Below, one piece after another: positions 7,276 through 15,509 of a stretch of DNA of 64,000 nt (its first letter is position 1; each line of letters starts with the position of its first letter). The notes under the pieces were generated by a model. It worked only from the letters and a program-made list of their open reading frames with translations. It had not been told where the DNA came from and did not search any database. A program made the position numbers and the translations under genes. Source of the stretch: Chloroflexota bacterium (GTDB lineage Bacteria; Chloroflexota; Anaerolineae; Anaerolineales; Villigracilaceae); contig JACAEM010000001.1 in NCBI GenBank assembly GCA_013388855.1, forward strand, positions 57,543 to 121,542. Reading direction: 5' to 3'.

Positions 7276-9510
7276 TCAATCAGATGTCAATATCTGGGGG
7301 TTGGTGTTCAGGATTCTTTCTCGGAGCGCCTGACTCTTCTGGATTTCATATTGCATGCCCAGTTGTTGGAAGCTCTCGATTGCCTCGATGACGAGTATCA
7401 GGCTGGTTTTCAGGTCGGTATTTGTCTCAAGGTAAACGGACGCCAGCCCAACCTGCCCCTTTGCAATTTCATCAACCCTGCCGAATTCCTCCGCCGACTG
7501 AATGCCCTCCAGGAAATAGTTCCTGGCATCCTCATATCGCCTTTCCTTCAAGGCGACAAACCCCAATCCATTCAACGCCAGACTGATGTGCCGGATCGGG
7601 TCCTTACGGACGGGGTCCTGCCACGTCTCGAGGGCCTTTTGATACCATTCCCTGGCTTTCGCGGTGTTCCCGCGTTCGTATTCCAGGTCGCCCAGCCCAT
7701 ATTGCACAAACCCCTTGCTGTAGATACCGTAATCGTCCTCGGCGAGTTCCTCGCTTGTTTTCAACACATCCATCAACATCTTTTCGGACCGGTCGAAATT
7801 CCCCAGGCGCAGTTCCACGGTACCCAGGGAGCGTTTGGCGGCGGCGATCAACTGCGGATCCTCCGTCTTGGTTGTGGCGGCAAGCGCCTCCTCCGCCCAA
7901 TGCAGCGCCCTCAGGTAATCTCCTTGATAGAAATAGATCCAGGCAATATTCCGGGCAAAGGTGCTCACAGACTTCCAGTCCGGGATGAGTTTCGCCGCGT
8001 GCAGGGCGGCATGTGCCAGGGTCATGCGATCATACCAGTAGGCGCGTTGCCACAAGACGCTGCCGAAGTGCACGCCGATTTGCACCAGGATCTCGGCAAT
8101 CCCCCGCGTTTGTTTCGTAAGGGAGCCGGATTTTGCCTGTTTCTTCTGAATGGATTTGTAACACCACTGGGCGACACTGAGAATGTTGTTCCGGTCCTGC
8201 AACAGGTCGTCGTAACCGCGCCATTCCTTGAAACTACTCTTCTGGGAGAGCAGATCCACGTAATACTGGGCGGTCTTCAATTCAGCCTGCTTCATGAACT
8301 TGCGGTTGGTTGCAAACTGCGAGCGGATGTATCTGCGCGTCAGGGGCAGGATGCTGAAATAATCCTTGTCGTGCTCGTGCTCGACGAGCGACAATTGCAG
8401 GAGGTCGCTGATGGCGTTCTCGAAGCTGTCATTATCTTCGATGCCGCTGATCTCCTTTAGTGCGGTCCTCGAAACGGGGTCGGGCTGCAACGCCAGAATG
8501 AAGAGCAGTTTCTTCGCGTCCGCCTGCCCCAGCAGATTCCAACTGTGGTTGAAACAGTATTGCAGGATGGGGATGTCGGCGTCGAGGCTCAACTTATCCA
8601 GCACCTGGGTGACCGAATATCCCAGGACGGCGATCTGCCCCTGCACCCACAACAGTGCCAGCGGAAGCCCGCCAGTCAGGTCGATGAGATACTTGCTCTG
8701 GTCTTTCGTGAGGTGGATGTGCTTCTGCCGGGATTCCCAGTCGAGGAGGGCATTGCTTTCCTCGAACGACAAGCCCTGCAGGCGGATGATCTGCCCCTCC
8801 GAGACCCTCTCGCGCGAGGTGATGACCACCTTGAGCGTCATTGGCGAATTCCGCAGAAACTCCAGGATGTCGTGCTGTTCACTTTTCGAGAGGGATTCGA
8901 AGTTGTCGAGGACAAGAAGCGTGGTGCGCCTGGCGATGAGATTGTAAGCGCGGGTAATCTGGTCCTTGATCGACAGATTCCCAATGGTGGGATTCCCCAG
9001 GCTCGTGCCGATGGTGATGAGGATATCCGAAAGGGTCTTGGCTTCGGGGATGACCGGCTCGATACCATGCAGGGTGAGGATGGATTCCTTGGCGGAGATC
9101 CAGATTACGGATTCGAAGAGATCGTTCTCGATACAGCGGTAACTGATCTCGATGGCAAGGGCGGACTTCCCCACGCCGCCGATCCCTTCGATCCCGATAA
9201 TGAAGGTACGGCTGCTCGGCTGCAGGGACTGGAGGATGGTCTTCAACTCCTGCTCTCTGCCCACAAAATACGGACGCCGGGGAAGTTTTGCCATCAAGCT
9301 CGTTTTTTCGTTTTCTTTGGACTTGCCGGTGAGACTCTCGATTTGTTTGGTATACCTGGCAATCGCCTCCTTCTCCATGGTGATGCTGTTGACCAGGTGC
9401 AGGGGCTGGTCGGCTCCATAACGCGCCAGCATCTCTTCGAGAGAGTAGAGGTTCTTCTTGTGCAGCGAGATCATCGTCTCGAGATGGGTGATTTCTTCCT
9501 TGTTTTCCAT
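7276..9510 (-). CDS. NB-ARC STAND ATPase with TPR repeats
   Basis: A 744-residue signalling ATPase of the STAND class. Residues 1-70 form a charged helical region that could be an effector-associated/adaptor domain. The NB-ARC core follows: VGREQEL, P-loop GIEGIGGVGKSALA (residues 106-119), Walker B TLLVLDNFES (197-206), sensor TSRERV (231) and the GLPLALL motif (281-287), then a winged-helix part and, from about residue 500, TPR-like helices. No fused nuclease, protease or TIR effector is visible. STAND ATPases usually oligomerise when a ligand binds the repeats. It lies between a small helical protein (16 bases upstream) and the GGDEF/2H protein (9 bases downstream), all on the minus strand, so the three should work together. 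Confidence 0.88.
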   Translation of the reverse strand: MENKEEITHLETMISLHKKNLYSLEEMLARYGADQPLHLVNSITMEKEAIARYTKQIESLTGKSKENEKTSLMAKLPRRPYFVGREQELKTILQSLQPSSRTFIIGIEGIGGVGKSALAIEISYRCIENDLFESVIWISAKESILTLHGIEPVIPEAKTLSDILITIGTSLGNPTIGNLSIKDQITRAYNLIARRTTLLVLDNFESLSKSEQHDILEFLRNSPMTLKVVITSRERVSEGQIIRLQGLSFEESNALLDWESRQKHIHLTKDQSKYLIDLTGGLPLALLWVQGQIAVLGYSVTQVLDKLSLDADIPILQYCFNHSWNLLGQADAKKLLFILALQPDPVSRTALKEISGIEDNDSFENAISDLLQLSLVEHEHDKDYFSILPLTRRYIRSQFATNRKFMKQAELKTAQYYVDLLSQKSSFKEWRGYDDLLQDRNNILSVAQWCYKSIQKKQAKSGSLTKQTRGIAEILVQIGVHFGSVLWQRAYWYDRMTLAHAALHAAKLIPDWKSVSTFARNIAWIYFYQGDYLRALHWAEEALAATTKTEDPQLIAAAKRSLGTVELRLGNFDRSEKMLMDVLKTSEELAEDDYGIYSKGFVQYGLGDLEYERGNTAKAREWYQKALETWQDPVRKDPIRHISLALNGLGFVALKERRYEDARNYFLEGIQSAEEFGRVDEIAKGQVGLASVYLETNTDLKTSLILVIEAIESFQQLGMQYEIQKSQALRERILNTNPQILTSD

Positions 9511-9525
9511 TCCACACCGTCTATC

Positions 9526-9987
9526 CTAGCTGCCCGGGTTGATGTCCTTTTTGTAGACCCTGGAAAGGACACCTTCGAGTTTCTTGGTAGTCTCGATCAC
9601 GGAATTTTCCGCCTCGGTCATGTTGTGAACGATGATCGGCGGCACTAATGCATCGCCCCATTTCGCATATTGTTCCTTTGCCAGATGGTAATTGCGGGAA
9701 TAGGTCTCCAGCAGGCGGACGAGGTGCTGGACCTCCCCTTCGTGATTCCGCCACAGAAGTTCGTCTATTTTGGAAGCGAGCAATTCCTGTTTGACCGTTT
9801 CCGCCGCCGGTTCCTCCTTCGGCTCCTCGGCAAGGGAGACGTCCTTTACCGGTTCCTGACCCGCGCTCTGGAGGGACGCTTCATCCGCCTTTCTGCGTGC
9901 CCGGCGTTCTTCGAGGATCTTCCGCCCTTCGTCGAAGATGAAATCGATGGCTTTGAGCAGTATCGGGATTTGAATGGCGTCGATCAT
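9526..9987 (-). CDS. Small helical protein, first gene of the NB-ARC operon
   Basis: A 153-residue protein of unknown function. The first 32 residues make one amphipathic-to-hydrophobic helix ending in a basic cluster (IPILLKAIDFIFDEG then RKILEERRARR), which could bind membrane or pack against a partner. A Glu/Ala/Pro-rich linker follows (about 35-70), then a helical domain (ELLASKIDELLWRNHEGEVQHL onward). The start is fixed by GGGAAGGAGACAAAT directly before the ATG at 9987; a GTG-type extension upstream to 10017 has no such site. It resembles, in layout, the small adaptor proteins encoded beside STAND ATPases, but I recognise no named family. It could be effector, membrane anchor or adaptor of the operon. 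Confidence 0.75.
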   Translation of the reverse strand: MIDAIQIPILLKAIDFIFDEGRKILEERRARRKADEASLQSAGQEPVKDVSLAEEPKEEPAAETVKQELLASKIDELLWRNHEGEVQHLVRLLETYSRNYHLAKEQYAKWGDALVPPIIVHNMTEAENSVIETTKKLEGVLSRVYKKDINPGS

Positions 9988-10007
9988 ATTTGTCTCCTTC
10001 CCACGCA

Positions 10008-10037
10008 AGTATAGCATAAGCCGGTACTACGGTACTA
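10008..10037 (-). promoter_or_regulatory. Promoter of NB-ARC operon with tandem 8-bp repeat in the -35 position
   Basis: On the minus strand TATACT (10013-10008) lies 21 bases before the start of the 153-residue gene. There is no good -35 hexamer; instead two perfect copies of TAGTACCG (10037-10030 and 10029-10022) end exactly 8 bases before the -10. More GGTAC motifs follow upstream (10050-10085). This looks like an activator-dependent promoter, but the regulator is unknown. Confidence 0.5.
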
Positions 10038-10377
10038 TCGCCTATCAAATACGTCGGTTCGGTACCGGGTAATTTGTACCCAAGGAATGTACCAACCCCG
10101 CTCATTCCTCCCGCCGAGGGAACAAAACTCATAGCGTTTGTTTTGTGTCATTATTTCCTTTTTCCTGCTGTTGCACCATTTGGAAAGCAGGTCATAAGGG
10201 GAAAAGCCGGCAGAGATTTGGTCAGGGAGATGATGGTTGCTTCTTTGTTGCGTATAGATAATTACTGTAGATGAAATGCTGGTCCCCCTTCTCTACTTTG
10301 GGGATACGGTCATGTTGTCCCATAGGCATTTGTCAGAATATTGTAGGGAGTGTCTAACATCGAAATCAACAACTTCC

Positions 10378-10461
10378 GTCATTGCGAGGAGGGCGATAGC
10401 CCGACGAAGCAAACTCCTCGCAAATTCTGGGATTGCTTCGCCCTTTCGGGCTCGCAATGAC
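10378..10461. repeat. Dispersed palindromic repeat (GTCATTGCGAG...CTCGCAATGAC)
   Basis: Well preserved copy, about 84 bases, with complementary ends GTCATTGCGAG and CTCGCAATGAC and inner complementary blocks (GCGATAGCCCGACGAAGCAA against TTGCTTCGCCCTTTCGGGC). It can fold into a long imperfect hairpin. Other copies: 751-833, 22679-22716 (deleted), 54762-54835, 56199-56280. It has no coding capacity and resembles REP/MITE-type elements. Confidence 0.8.
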
Positions 10462-10496
10462 ATGGTTATGTGTTGGATGATGGACACTCCGGTAAA

Positions 10497-10533
10497 AAGA
10501 TGGATAATGGATGAGTTACCCATTATCCATCTT
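10497..10533. promoter_or_regulatory. Perfect 14-bp inverted repeat upstream of glyQS -10
   Basis: AAGATGGATAATGG and CCATTATCCATCTT are exact reverse complements with a 9-base spacer. The element ends 15 bases before the TATAAT at 10549, so it covers the -35 region of the glycyl-tRNA synthetase promoter. It could be an operator, or one more dispersed repeat: nearby text (CATTATCCATCTTCCATTAACC) is repetitive in style. Confidence 0.5.
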
Positions 10534-10598
10534 CCATTAACCATCAGTTATAATCTCCTCACAATTACCAATCCCAATTCTCTACTCTCTACTCTCCA

Positions 10599-13598
10599 AT
10601 GCCAAAATCCTCCTTCCAATCCATCATCCTCAAACTCCAGGACTTCTGGGCATCGCACGGATGCCTGATTACCCAGCCCTACTACACCCAGGTAGGCGCA
10701 GGGACGATGAACCCTGCCACCTTCCTGCGCGTGCTCGGACCCGAACCGTGGAACGTGGCGTACGTCGAGCCGTCTGTCCGCCCAGATGATGGGCGTTACG
10801 GCGAGAATCCCAACCGCTTTCAAAAGCACACCCAGTTTCAAGTCATCCTCAAGCCTGATCCGGGAAACCCGCAGGAACTGTATCTCGAGTCGCTCAAAGC
10901 GCTTGGCATTGACCCGCGCCGGCACGACATCCGCTTTGTGGAGGACAACTGGGAACAGCCTGCCATCTCCGCGTGGGGTTTGGGTTGGGAGGTCTGGCTC
11001 GACGGGCAGGAGATCACGCAGTTTACCTACTTTCAGCAAATGGGTGGCGTGTCTCTCAACCCCGTCTCGGTCGAGATCACCTACGGGCTCGAACGCATCC
11101 TCATCGCGCTCAACAACGCCAAAGCCATCTGGGACGAGGAGTGGGGCGCGGGCGTGAGCTACGGCGAGATCATCCGCCGCGAGGAGTTCGAGCACTCCAA
11201 ATATTATTATGAGGTCGCCGATGTCGAGCGCGCCCGTCAGATGTACGAACTCTTCTCCGCCGAAGCCGACGCCTGTCTCGCACAGGGTCTGCTTGTCCCC
11301 GCGCACGATTATGTCCTCAAATCCTCGCACACCTTCAACATCCTCGACGCCCGCGGCGCGATCTCTGTCGCTGAACGACAAGCGTTTTTCAGGAGAATGA
11401 GAGAATTGGCAAGGCGCGTGGCGGAGGGATATGAAGAGCAGAGGAAAGAACTTGAGTATCCGCTTCTTAAAGACACGGGTTTGCATGTTACAAGTTCGCA
11501 GGTTTCAACATTCAAACCTTCCAACCTGCAACCTTCAAACTTTGTACTTGAAATTGGTGTCGAAGAACTTCCTGCGAACGACGTCGACTCGGCTCACGCG
11601 TATCTTGTAACTCGTATCCCGCAACTGCTCGCCGAACTTCGCCTCACCCACGGGGATATCCGCGTCTTCACGACCCCGAGGCGGCTCGTCGTTTCGATCG
11701 ACTCTCTCTCCCCGAATCAACCTGACCGCGAAGACCTGGTAAAAGGTCCGCCCGCGGATAAGGCGTTCGATAAAGATGGGATCGCTCTTCCCGCCGCGAT
11801 GGGTTTTGCCAAAAAGAATAATGTCAACACCAAGGACTTGGAAGTCCGCGAAGAAGGCGGAGGCAAGTACGTCTTTGCCGTCGTCAAACAAAAGGGACGC
11901 CCAACGCCCGAAGTCTTAGCCGAAGCCTTGCCGAAACTCGTCGAGAGCATCAAGTTCGAAAAGTCCATGCGCTGGAATGACTCAGGCGCGGTATTCTCAC
12001 GTCCGATCCGCTGGTATGTGGCATTGCTTGGCGATAGGGTCATCCCGTTCGAATATGCGGGCGTGGTAAGCGGGGACACCTCCCGCGGACTTCGTCCCTA
12101 CGACTCTCCCGAAATCAAAATTCCCTCCGCCGATAAATATTTCGATATTATCCGTGCAGCAGGTATCGTGCTTGATAAAGAAGAACGCAAAGCTTCGATT
12201 GTTGAGCAGGTCAACGAAGCGGTGCGCCTTGTCGGCGGCGAAGCTCTCATCGAAGAGGGTTTGCTCAATGAAGTGGCGAACCTCGTCGAAATGCCCACCG
12301 CCGTCATGGGCGGCTTCGACCCTGAATTTTTGCAGTTACCGCGTGATGTACTCATCTCTGTAATGAAAAAGCATCAGAGATACTTTCCCGTTGCCAATGC
12401 CAATGCCAATGATCAATCGACCAATTACCAGTTACTTCCTCACTTCATCGCCATCCGCAACGGCGACGACATCGGCATAGACACCGTCCGCGAAGGGAAT
12501 GAACATGTGCTCGGGGCGCGTTTTGCGGATGCCAACTTCTTCGTGCGCGAAGATGTCAAACTCAAACTGGAAGAATACCGCCCGAAACTTGCTTCGCTGA
12601 CCTTCCATACCAAACTCGGTTCCATGCTCGATAAAGCCGACCGTATGTTGAAACTCGGCGCGGAAGTGGCAGACTTGCTCCACATCAAAGATGCGGCAAC
12701 GCTCAGGGCGCTGGCGCGTGCGATTTACCTCGCCAAAGCGGACTTGGTCACGCAGATGGTCACCGAAATGACCTCGCTGCAAGGCGTCATCGGCGGTGAA
12801 TATGCGTTGCGAAGCGGTGAAGCGACGGATGTTGCTGTCGCCATCAGCGAGCAATATCAGACCGTGCCGCAGTCCAAGCCGGGGTTGGTCGTCGCGCTCA
12901 CCGACAGGCTCGACTCACTGGTCGGTCTCTTCGCGGCGGGGCTGGCTCCCACCGGCGCGAAGGACCCGTTCGGACTGCGCCGCGCTGCCATCGGGATTGT
13001 CCAGCCGTTGATCGAACATGACGCCGATTTCGATCTGGTCGAAGCGGTGAAACGTTCCGCCAGGATACAGCCCATTAATGTCAGTGACGAGATCCAGAAG
13101 CAGATTCTCGACTTTCTTGCCGGTCGTCTGAAGGTTGTGTTGAATGAGTCCGGCTACAAATATGATGTCGTCGAGGCTGTCCTTGCGGAGCAATCCGCCA
13201 ACCCTGCGGCATCCGCCCGGGCGGTGAAACAGCTTCAGGCGTGGGTCGGACGCGCTGATTGGCCCAGTATCCTGCCGGGGTACGCGAGATGCGTTCGTAT
13301 CCTGCGGAGTCAATCCGAAGATGTCGGAAAATGGGAGGTGGATGAAGGCAGATTGATGGAAGCAGAGGAGAAGAATTTGTACCGGGCAATTCAATCCACG
13401 GTTACTGCCCCGCCATCCACGATCGATGAACTGCTGGAGATTGTCGTCAAACTCATCCCGGCTATCAATGCCTTTTTCGATAAAGTGTTGGTGATGGCGG
13501 AGGATGAAAAAGTGAGACATAATAGGCTTGCGCTGGTCGGTCAAATTGCCAGTTTGTCCAAAGGACTTGCCGACCTGAGCAAACTCGAAGGCTTCTAG
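10599..13598 (+). CDS. glyQS: Glycyl-tRNA synthetase, alpha and beta chains fused
   Basis: Charges tRNA-Gly. Residues 1-290 correspond to the bacterial alpha chain (class II catalytic core: [62 protein letters not shown]), and about 314-999 to the beta chain, starting [11 protein letters not shown]. In most bacteria these are two genes; fused forms are known in some lineages. The roughly 25-residue junction ([20 protein letters not shown]) and a second insert near residue 600 ([12 protein letters not shown], between RYFPV and LLPHF) are low-complexity and look repeat-derived. The leader lacks a Shine-Dalgarno sequence: it is pyrimidine-rich (TCTCTACTCTCTACTCTCC). A strong terminator follows. 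Confidence 0.95.
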   Translation: MPKSSFQSIILKLQDFWASHGCLITQPYYTQVGAGTMNPATFLRVLGPEPWNVAYVEPSVRPDDGRYGENPNRFQKHTQFQVILKPDPGNPQELYLESLKALGIDPRRHDIRFVEDNWEQPAISAWGLGWEVWLDGQEITQFTYFQQMGGVSLNPVSVEITYGLERILIALNNAKAIWDEEWGAGVSYGEIIRREEFEHSKYYYEVADVERARQMYELFSAEADACLAQGLLVPAHDYVLKSSHTFNILDARGAISVAERQAFFRRMRELARRVAEGYEEQRKELEYPLLKDTGLHVTSSQVSTFKPSNLQPSNFVLEIGVEELPANDVDSAHAYLVTRIPQLLAELRLTHGDIRVFTTPRRLVVSIDSLSPNQPDREDLVKGPPADKAFDKDGIALPAAMGFAKKNNVNTKDLEVREEGGGKYVFAVVKQKGRPTPEVLAEALPKLVESIKFEKSMRWNDSGAVFSRPIRWYVALLGDRVIPFEYAGVVSGDTSRGLRPYDSPEIKIPSADKYFDIIRAAGIVLDKEERKASIVEQVNEAVRLVGGEALIEEGLLNEVANLVEMPTAVMGGFDPEFLQLPRDVLISVMKKHQRYFPVANANANDQSTNYQLLPHFIAIRNGDDIGIDTVREGNEHVLGARFADANFFVREDVKLKLEEYRPKLASLTFHTKLGSMLDKADRMLKLGAEVADLLHIKDAATLRALARAIYLAKADLVTQMVTEMTSLQGVIGGEYALRSGEATDVAVAISEQYQTVPQSKPGLVVALTDRLDSLVGLFAAGLAPTGAKDPFGLRRAAIGIVQPLIEHDADFDLVEAVKRSARIQPINVSDEIQKQILDFLAGRLKVVLNESGYKYDVVEAVLAEQSANPAASARAVKQLQAWVGRADWPSILPGYARCVRILRSQSEDVGKWEVDEGRLMEAEEKNLYRAIQSTVTAPPSTIDELLEIVVKLIPAINAFFDKVLVMAEDEKVRHNRLALVGQIASLSKGLADLSKLEGF

Positions 13599-13603
13599 GA
13601 AGG

Positions 13604-13629
13604 AGGCGGTTCGCAAGAACCGCCTTTTC
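13604..13629 (+). terminator. Intrinsic terminator after glyQS
   Basis: AGGCGGTTC-GCAA-GAACCGCCT, 9-bp perfect stem with a GNRA-like loop, followed by TTTTCATT. Confidence 0.85.
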
Positions 13630-13654
13630 ATTATTAATGAAACATGAGCGTTTG

Positions 13655-13683
13655 TTGCTAAATTGGATACGATTGGGTATAAT
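13655..13683 (+). promoter_or_regulatory. Sigma-70-type promoter of small secreted protein gene
   Basis: TTGCTA (13655-13660), 17-base spacer, TATAAT (13678-13683). It gives an untranslated leader of about 85 bases before the ATG at 13774. Confidence 0.6.
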
Positions 13684-13773
13684 TTTTGTAACCAAACAGG
13701 GTGGCTCCATTCCGGTCAACTCGTGCAACGCAACCATCAACAAGGCAGAACAGATTAACAAGGAGAAACTATC

Positions 13774-14046
13774 ATGTCCAAGTTATCCACTCGTGTCCTT
13801 CTTTCGGTTCTGATCAGTCTCGGGGTGATCGTGGGGATCTATACCACTGTTTTAGGCGCTTCGCCCTGGGGAAACAGGGCCGGCACCCATCTGGTCAGCG
13901 GCGCGAAGGTCAACCTCGATCACTTCCGTTCGACGGAGGTTCAGCGGGGAAGTTTCGATGCGCAGGAAAATCTCTTTCAGAATGGTCCAGCCGTGGGTGG
14001 TCACGGATGCGAATCTGAATCACGGCTCGATTCCAGCGACCTCTAG
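13774..14046 (+). CDS. Small secreted protein, unknown function
   Basis: A 90-residue protein that I do not recognise. Residues 1-28 form a signal peptide (basic start MSKLSTR, hydrophobic core, likely cleavage after VLGA). The mature part of about 60 residues is polar, with a single Cys and several Gly/Ser. It is a real gene on expression signals: a good promoter, ACAAGGAGAAACTATC before the ATG, and a strong terminator immediately after. It stands alone, next to a sigma factor gene, and could be a target of that regulon; this is conjecture. Confidence 0.65.
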   Translation: MSKLSTRVLLSVLISLGVIVGIYTTVLGASPWGNRAGTHLVSGAKVNLDHFRSTEVQRGSFDAQENLFQNGPAVGGHGCESESRLDSSDL

Positions 14047-14060
14047 TCCGTGAGTTGTGG

Positions 14061-14096
14061 CAGGGTAGTCCGACAGGACTACCCTGTTTTGTTTTT
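14061..14096 (+). terminator. Strong intrinsic terminator
   Basis: CAGGGTAGTCC-GACA-GGACTACCCTG, 11-bp perfect stem, then TTTTGTTTTT. Confidence 0.92.
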
Positions 14097-14149
14097 GGGG
14101 CGGTATTGCATAACAAATTTTCTCAAAATCCGTTATAACCATTGGAAAC

Positions 14150-14740
14150 GTGAAAACCACTTCCCTCCCCCACACCAGCGGCTCCTTGCCGGAGGAACGC
14201 CGCCTGGTGTGGCAAGCCAAATCCGGTGACGCTGAGGCATTTGCGCAACTGTACGATGCCTATGTCGAACGCGTCTACCGTTACATTTATTTTCGTGTCA
14301 CGGACGATACCCTCGCCGAAGACCTCACCTCACAGGTCTTCCTCAAAGCATGGGAAAGTCTGGATGGTTACCAGGCGGGCGGTTCACCTTACCTTGCCTG
14401 GCTCTACACAGTCGCAAAAAACCTTGTGATCGATTACTACCGTTCCCGCCGACAGACTGTGGACCTGGATGAAGCTGTTCACCTCGCGGCGGATACCCCA
14501 ACCCCTGATGAAGAAGCACAGGGCAGGTCCGAACAGCGGGACATGCGTGAAGCCTTGCAACGTCTCACCGACGAACAACAACAGGTGCTCATTCTCAGGT
14601 TCATATCCGGGTTATCCACCGAGGAGACTGCCGCAGCGATGGGCAAACGTTCTGGCGCCGTGCGCGCCTTGCAGATGAGAGCATTGCAGACCCTTTCAAA
14701 ACACATGCAGGAAAAGGAAATCCATCATGAGCGATCTTGA
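14150..14740 (+). CDS. Sigma-70 family (ECF-like) RNA polymerase sigma factor
   Basis: Alternative sigma factor of 196 residues. Region 2 is clear (FAQLYDAYVERVYRYIYFRV, DDTLAEDLTSQVFLKAWES, YLAWLYTVAKNLVIDYYRSRR) and region 4 at about 125-185 (LQRLTDEQQQVLILRFISGLSTEETAAAMG, then KRSGAVRALQMRAL). It starts with GTG 10 bases after a TATAAC box (14134-14139), so its mRNA is probably leaderless or nearly so. Its stop overlaps by 14 bases the start of a membrane protein gene with DUF5667 features, the common partner of such sigma factors in Chloroflexota; that partner probably holds it at the membrane. Confidence 0.92.
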   Translation: MKTTSLPHTSGSLPEERRLVWQAKSGDAEAFAQLYDAYVERVYRYIYFRVTDDTLAEDLTSQVFLKAWESLDGYQAGGSPYLAWLYTVAKNLVIDYYRSRRQTVDLDEAVHLAADTPTPDEEAQGRSEQRDMREALQRLTDEQQQVLILRFISGLSTEETAAAMGKRSGAVRALQMRALQTLSKHMQEKEIHHERS

Positions 14741-15455
14741 TCAGATCCTGGATCAATGTCTCACCGATATTGCCTCCGGCGCGTCCACGCTGGACGACTG
14801 CCTGACGCGTCATCCTGAACATGCCGCGCAACTCAGTCCGCTCCTCGCTGCCGCCACGCGCCTCCGCGCAGACGGAGAAGTGCATCCCTCTGCCGCCTTC
14901 AAAGCCCGGGCGCGCGCCAAATTGACACTGCACATGCAATCCCATCCGCGCAGGAAGCCCCGCACGAGCTTTGCCTTTCGCAGGCTGGCGGCGGGATTTG
15001 CCGCTATCCTGCTGGCACTGCTCGTCACTGGGACAGTCTACGCCCAGGGCGCCCTGCCCGGAGATTCCCTCTACAGCTGGAAACTTGTCAGCGAACGCGC
15101 CTGGCGCATCGTGTCTTCCGACGTTGTTGGCACGGACCTTTTGATTGCCAACCGCCGCATCAACGAAATGAATGTGACCGTAAACAACCCCGCCCATTGG
15201 TCCCGGGCATTGGAGGGATACAAGGAAGTACGCACCCGTCTGGAATCTGAACTGGACTCACAGACTCTTGAAAGCATTCTGCCCCCCATCGACTCGTTCT
15301 ACTACCCGGAGCAGGCAACTCCAATCCCCGTAGAAAGTGCGACTCCGTTCATCGAGGATCCGGAAATCGTTGCGACGAGCGTCCCACCCGATAAACAACC
15401 CACCAAAAAACCGAAGATCGTCCCGACCATCAATATTCCGCCGCCGTTCCGTTGA
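14727..15455 (+). CDS. DUF5667-type membrane protein, putative anti-sigma partner
   Basis: A 242-residue protein. Residues 1-75 are a small helical cytoplasmic part with LDDCLTRHPEHAAQLSPLL, an anti-sigma-like element also found in zinc-free anti-sigma proteins; one transmembrane helix lies at about 88-110 (LAAGFAAILLALLVTGTVYA); the outer part contains GALPGDSLYSWKLVSERAW, the core of DUF5667, and ends in a Pro/Thr/Lys-rich tail. Gene overlap with the sigma factor argues for coupled translation and a 1:1 complex. Anti-sigma function is inferred from position and topology. Confidence 0.8.
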   Translation: MSDLDQILDQCLTDIASGASTLDDCLTRHPEHAAQLSPLLAAATRLRADGEVHPSAAFKARARAKLTLHMQSHPRRKPRTSFAFRRLAAGFAAILLALLVTGTVYAQGALPGDSLYSWKLVSERAWRIVSSDVVGTDLLIANRRINEMNVTVNNPAHWSRALEGYKEVRTRLESELDSQTLESILPPIDSFYYPEQATPIPVESATPFIEDPEIVATSVPPDKQPTKKPKIVPTINIPPPFR

Positions 15456-15472
15456 TGAAACTTCCGCACACT

Positions 15473-15509
15473 GTCCCGAAGGCCCAGCGAGACTTTCGGG
15501 ACGTTTTTT
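15473..15509 (+). terminator. Intrinsic terminator after sigma/anti-sigma pair
   Basis: GTCCCGAA pairs with TTCGGGAC across a 14-base loop, followed by GTTTTTT. The T-run touches the stop codon of the convergent VOC gene. Confidence 0.75.

Larger units (their letters stand above)
9988..10598. other. 611-bp divergent intergenic region
   Basis: No convincing gene. From left to right it holds the minus-strand promoter of the NB-ARC operon with tandem GGTACT repeats (10008-10037), further GGTAC-containing palindromes to about 10100, unremarkable sequence to 10340, a 12-mer GGGAGTGTCTAA (10346-10357) that recurs at 63883, a dispersed palindromic repeat (10378-10461), a perfect 14-bp inverted repeat (10497-10533) and the glyQS -10 box (TATAAT, 10549-10554). 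I see no T-box features ahead of the glycyl-tRNA synthetase gene. Confidence 0.6.

Noticed and set aside
9988..10598. T-box or other tRNA-sensing leader before glyQS
   Set aside because: No T-box sequence, specifier loop or terminator/antiterminator pair; the leader after TATAAT is only about 40 bases.
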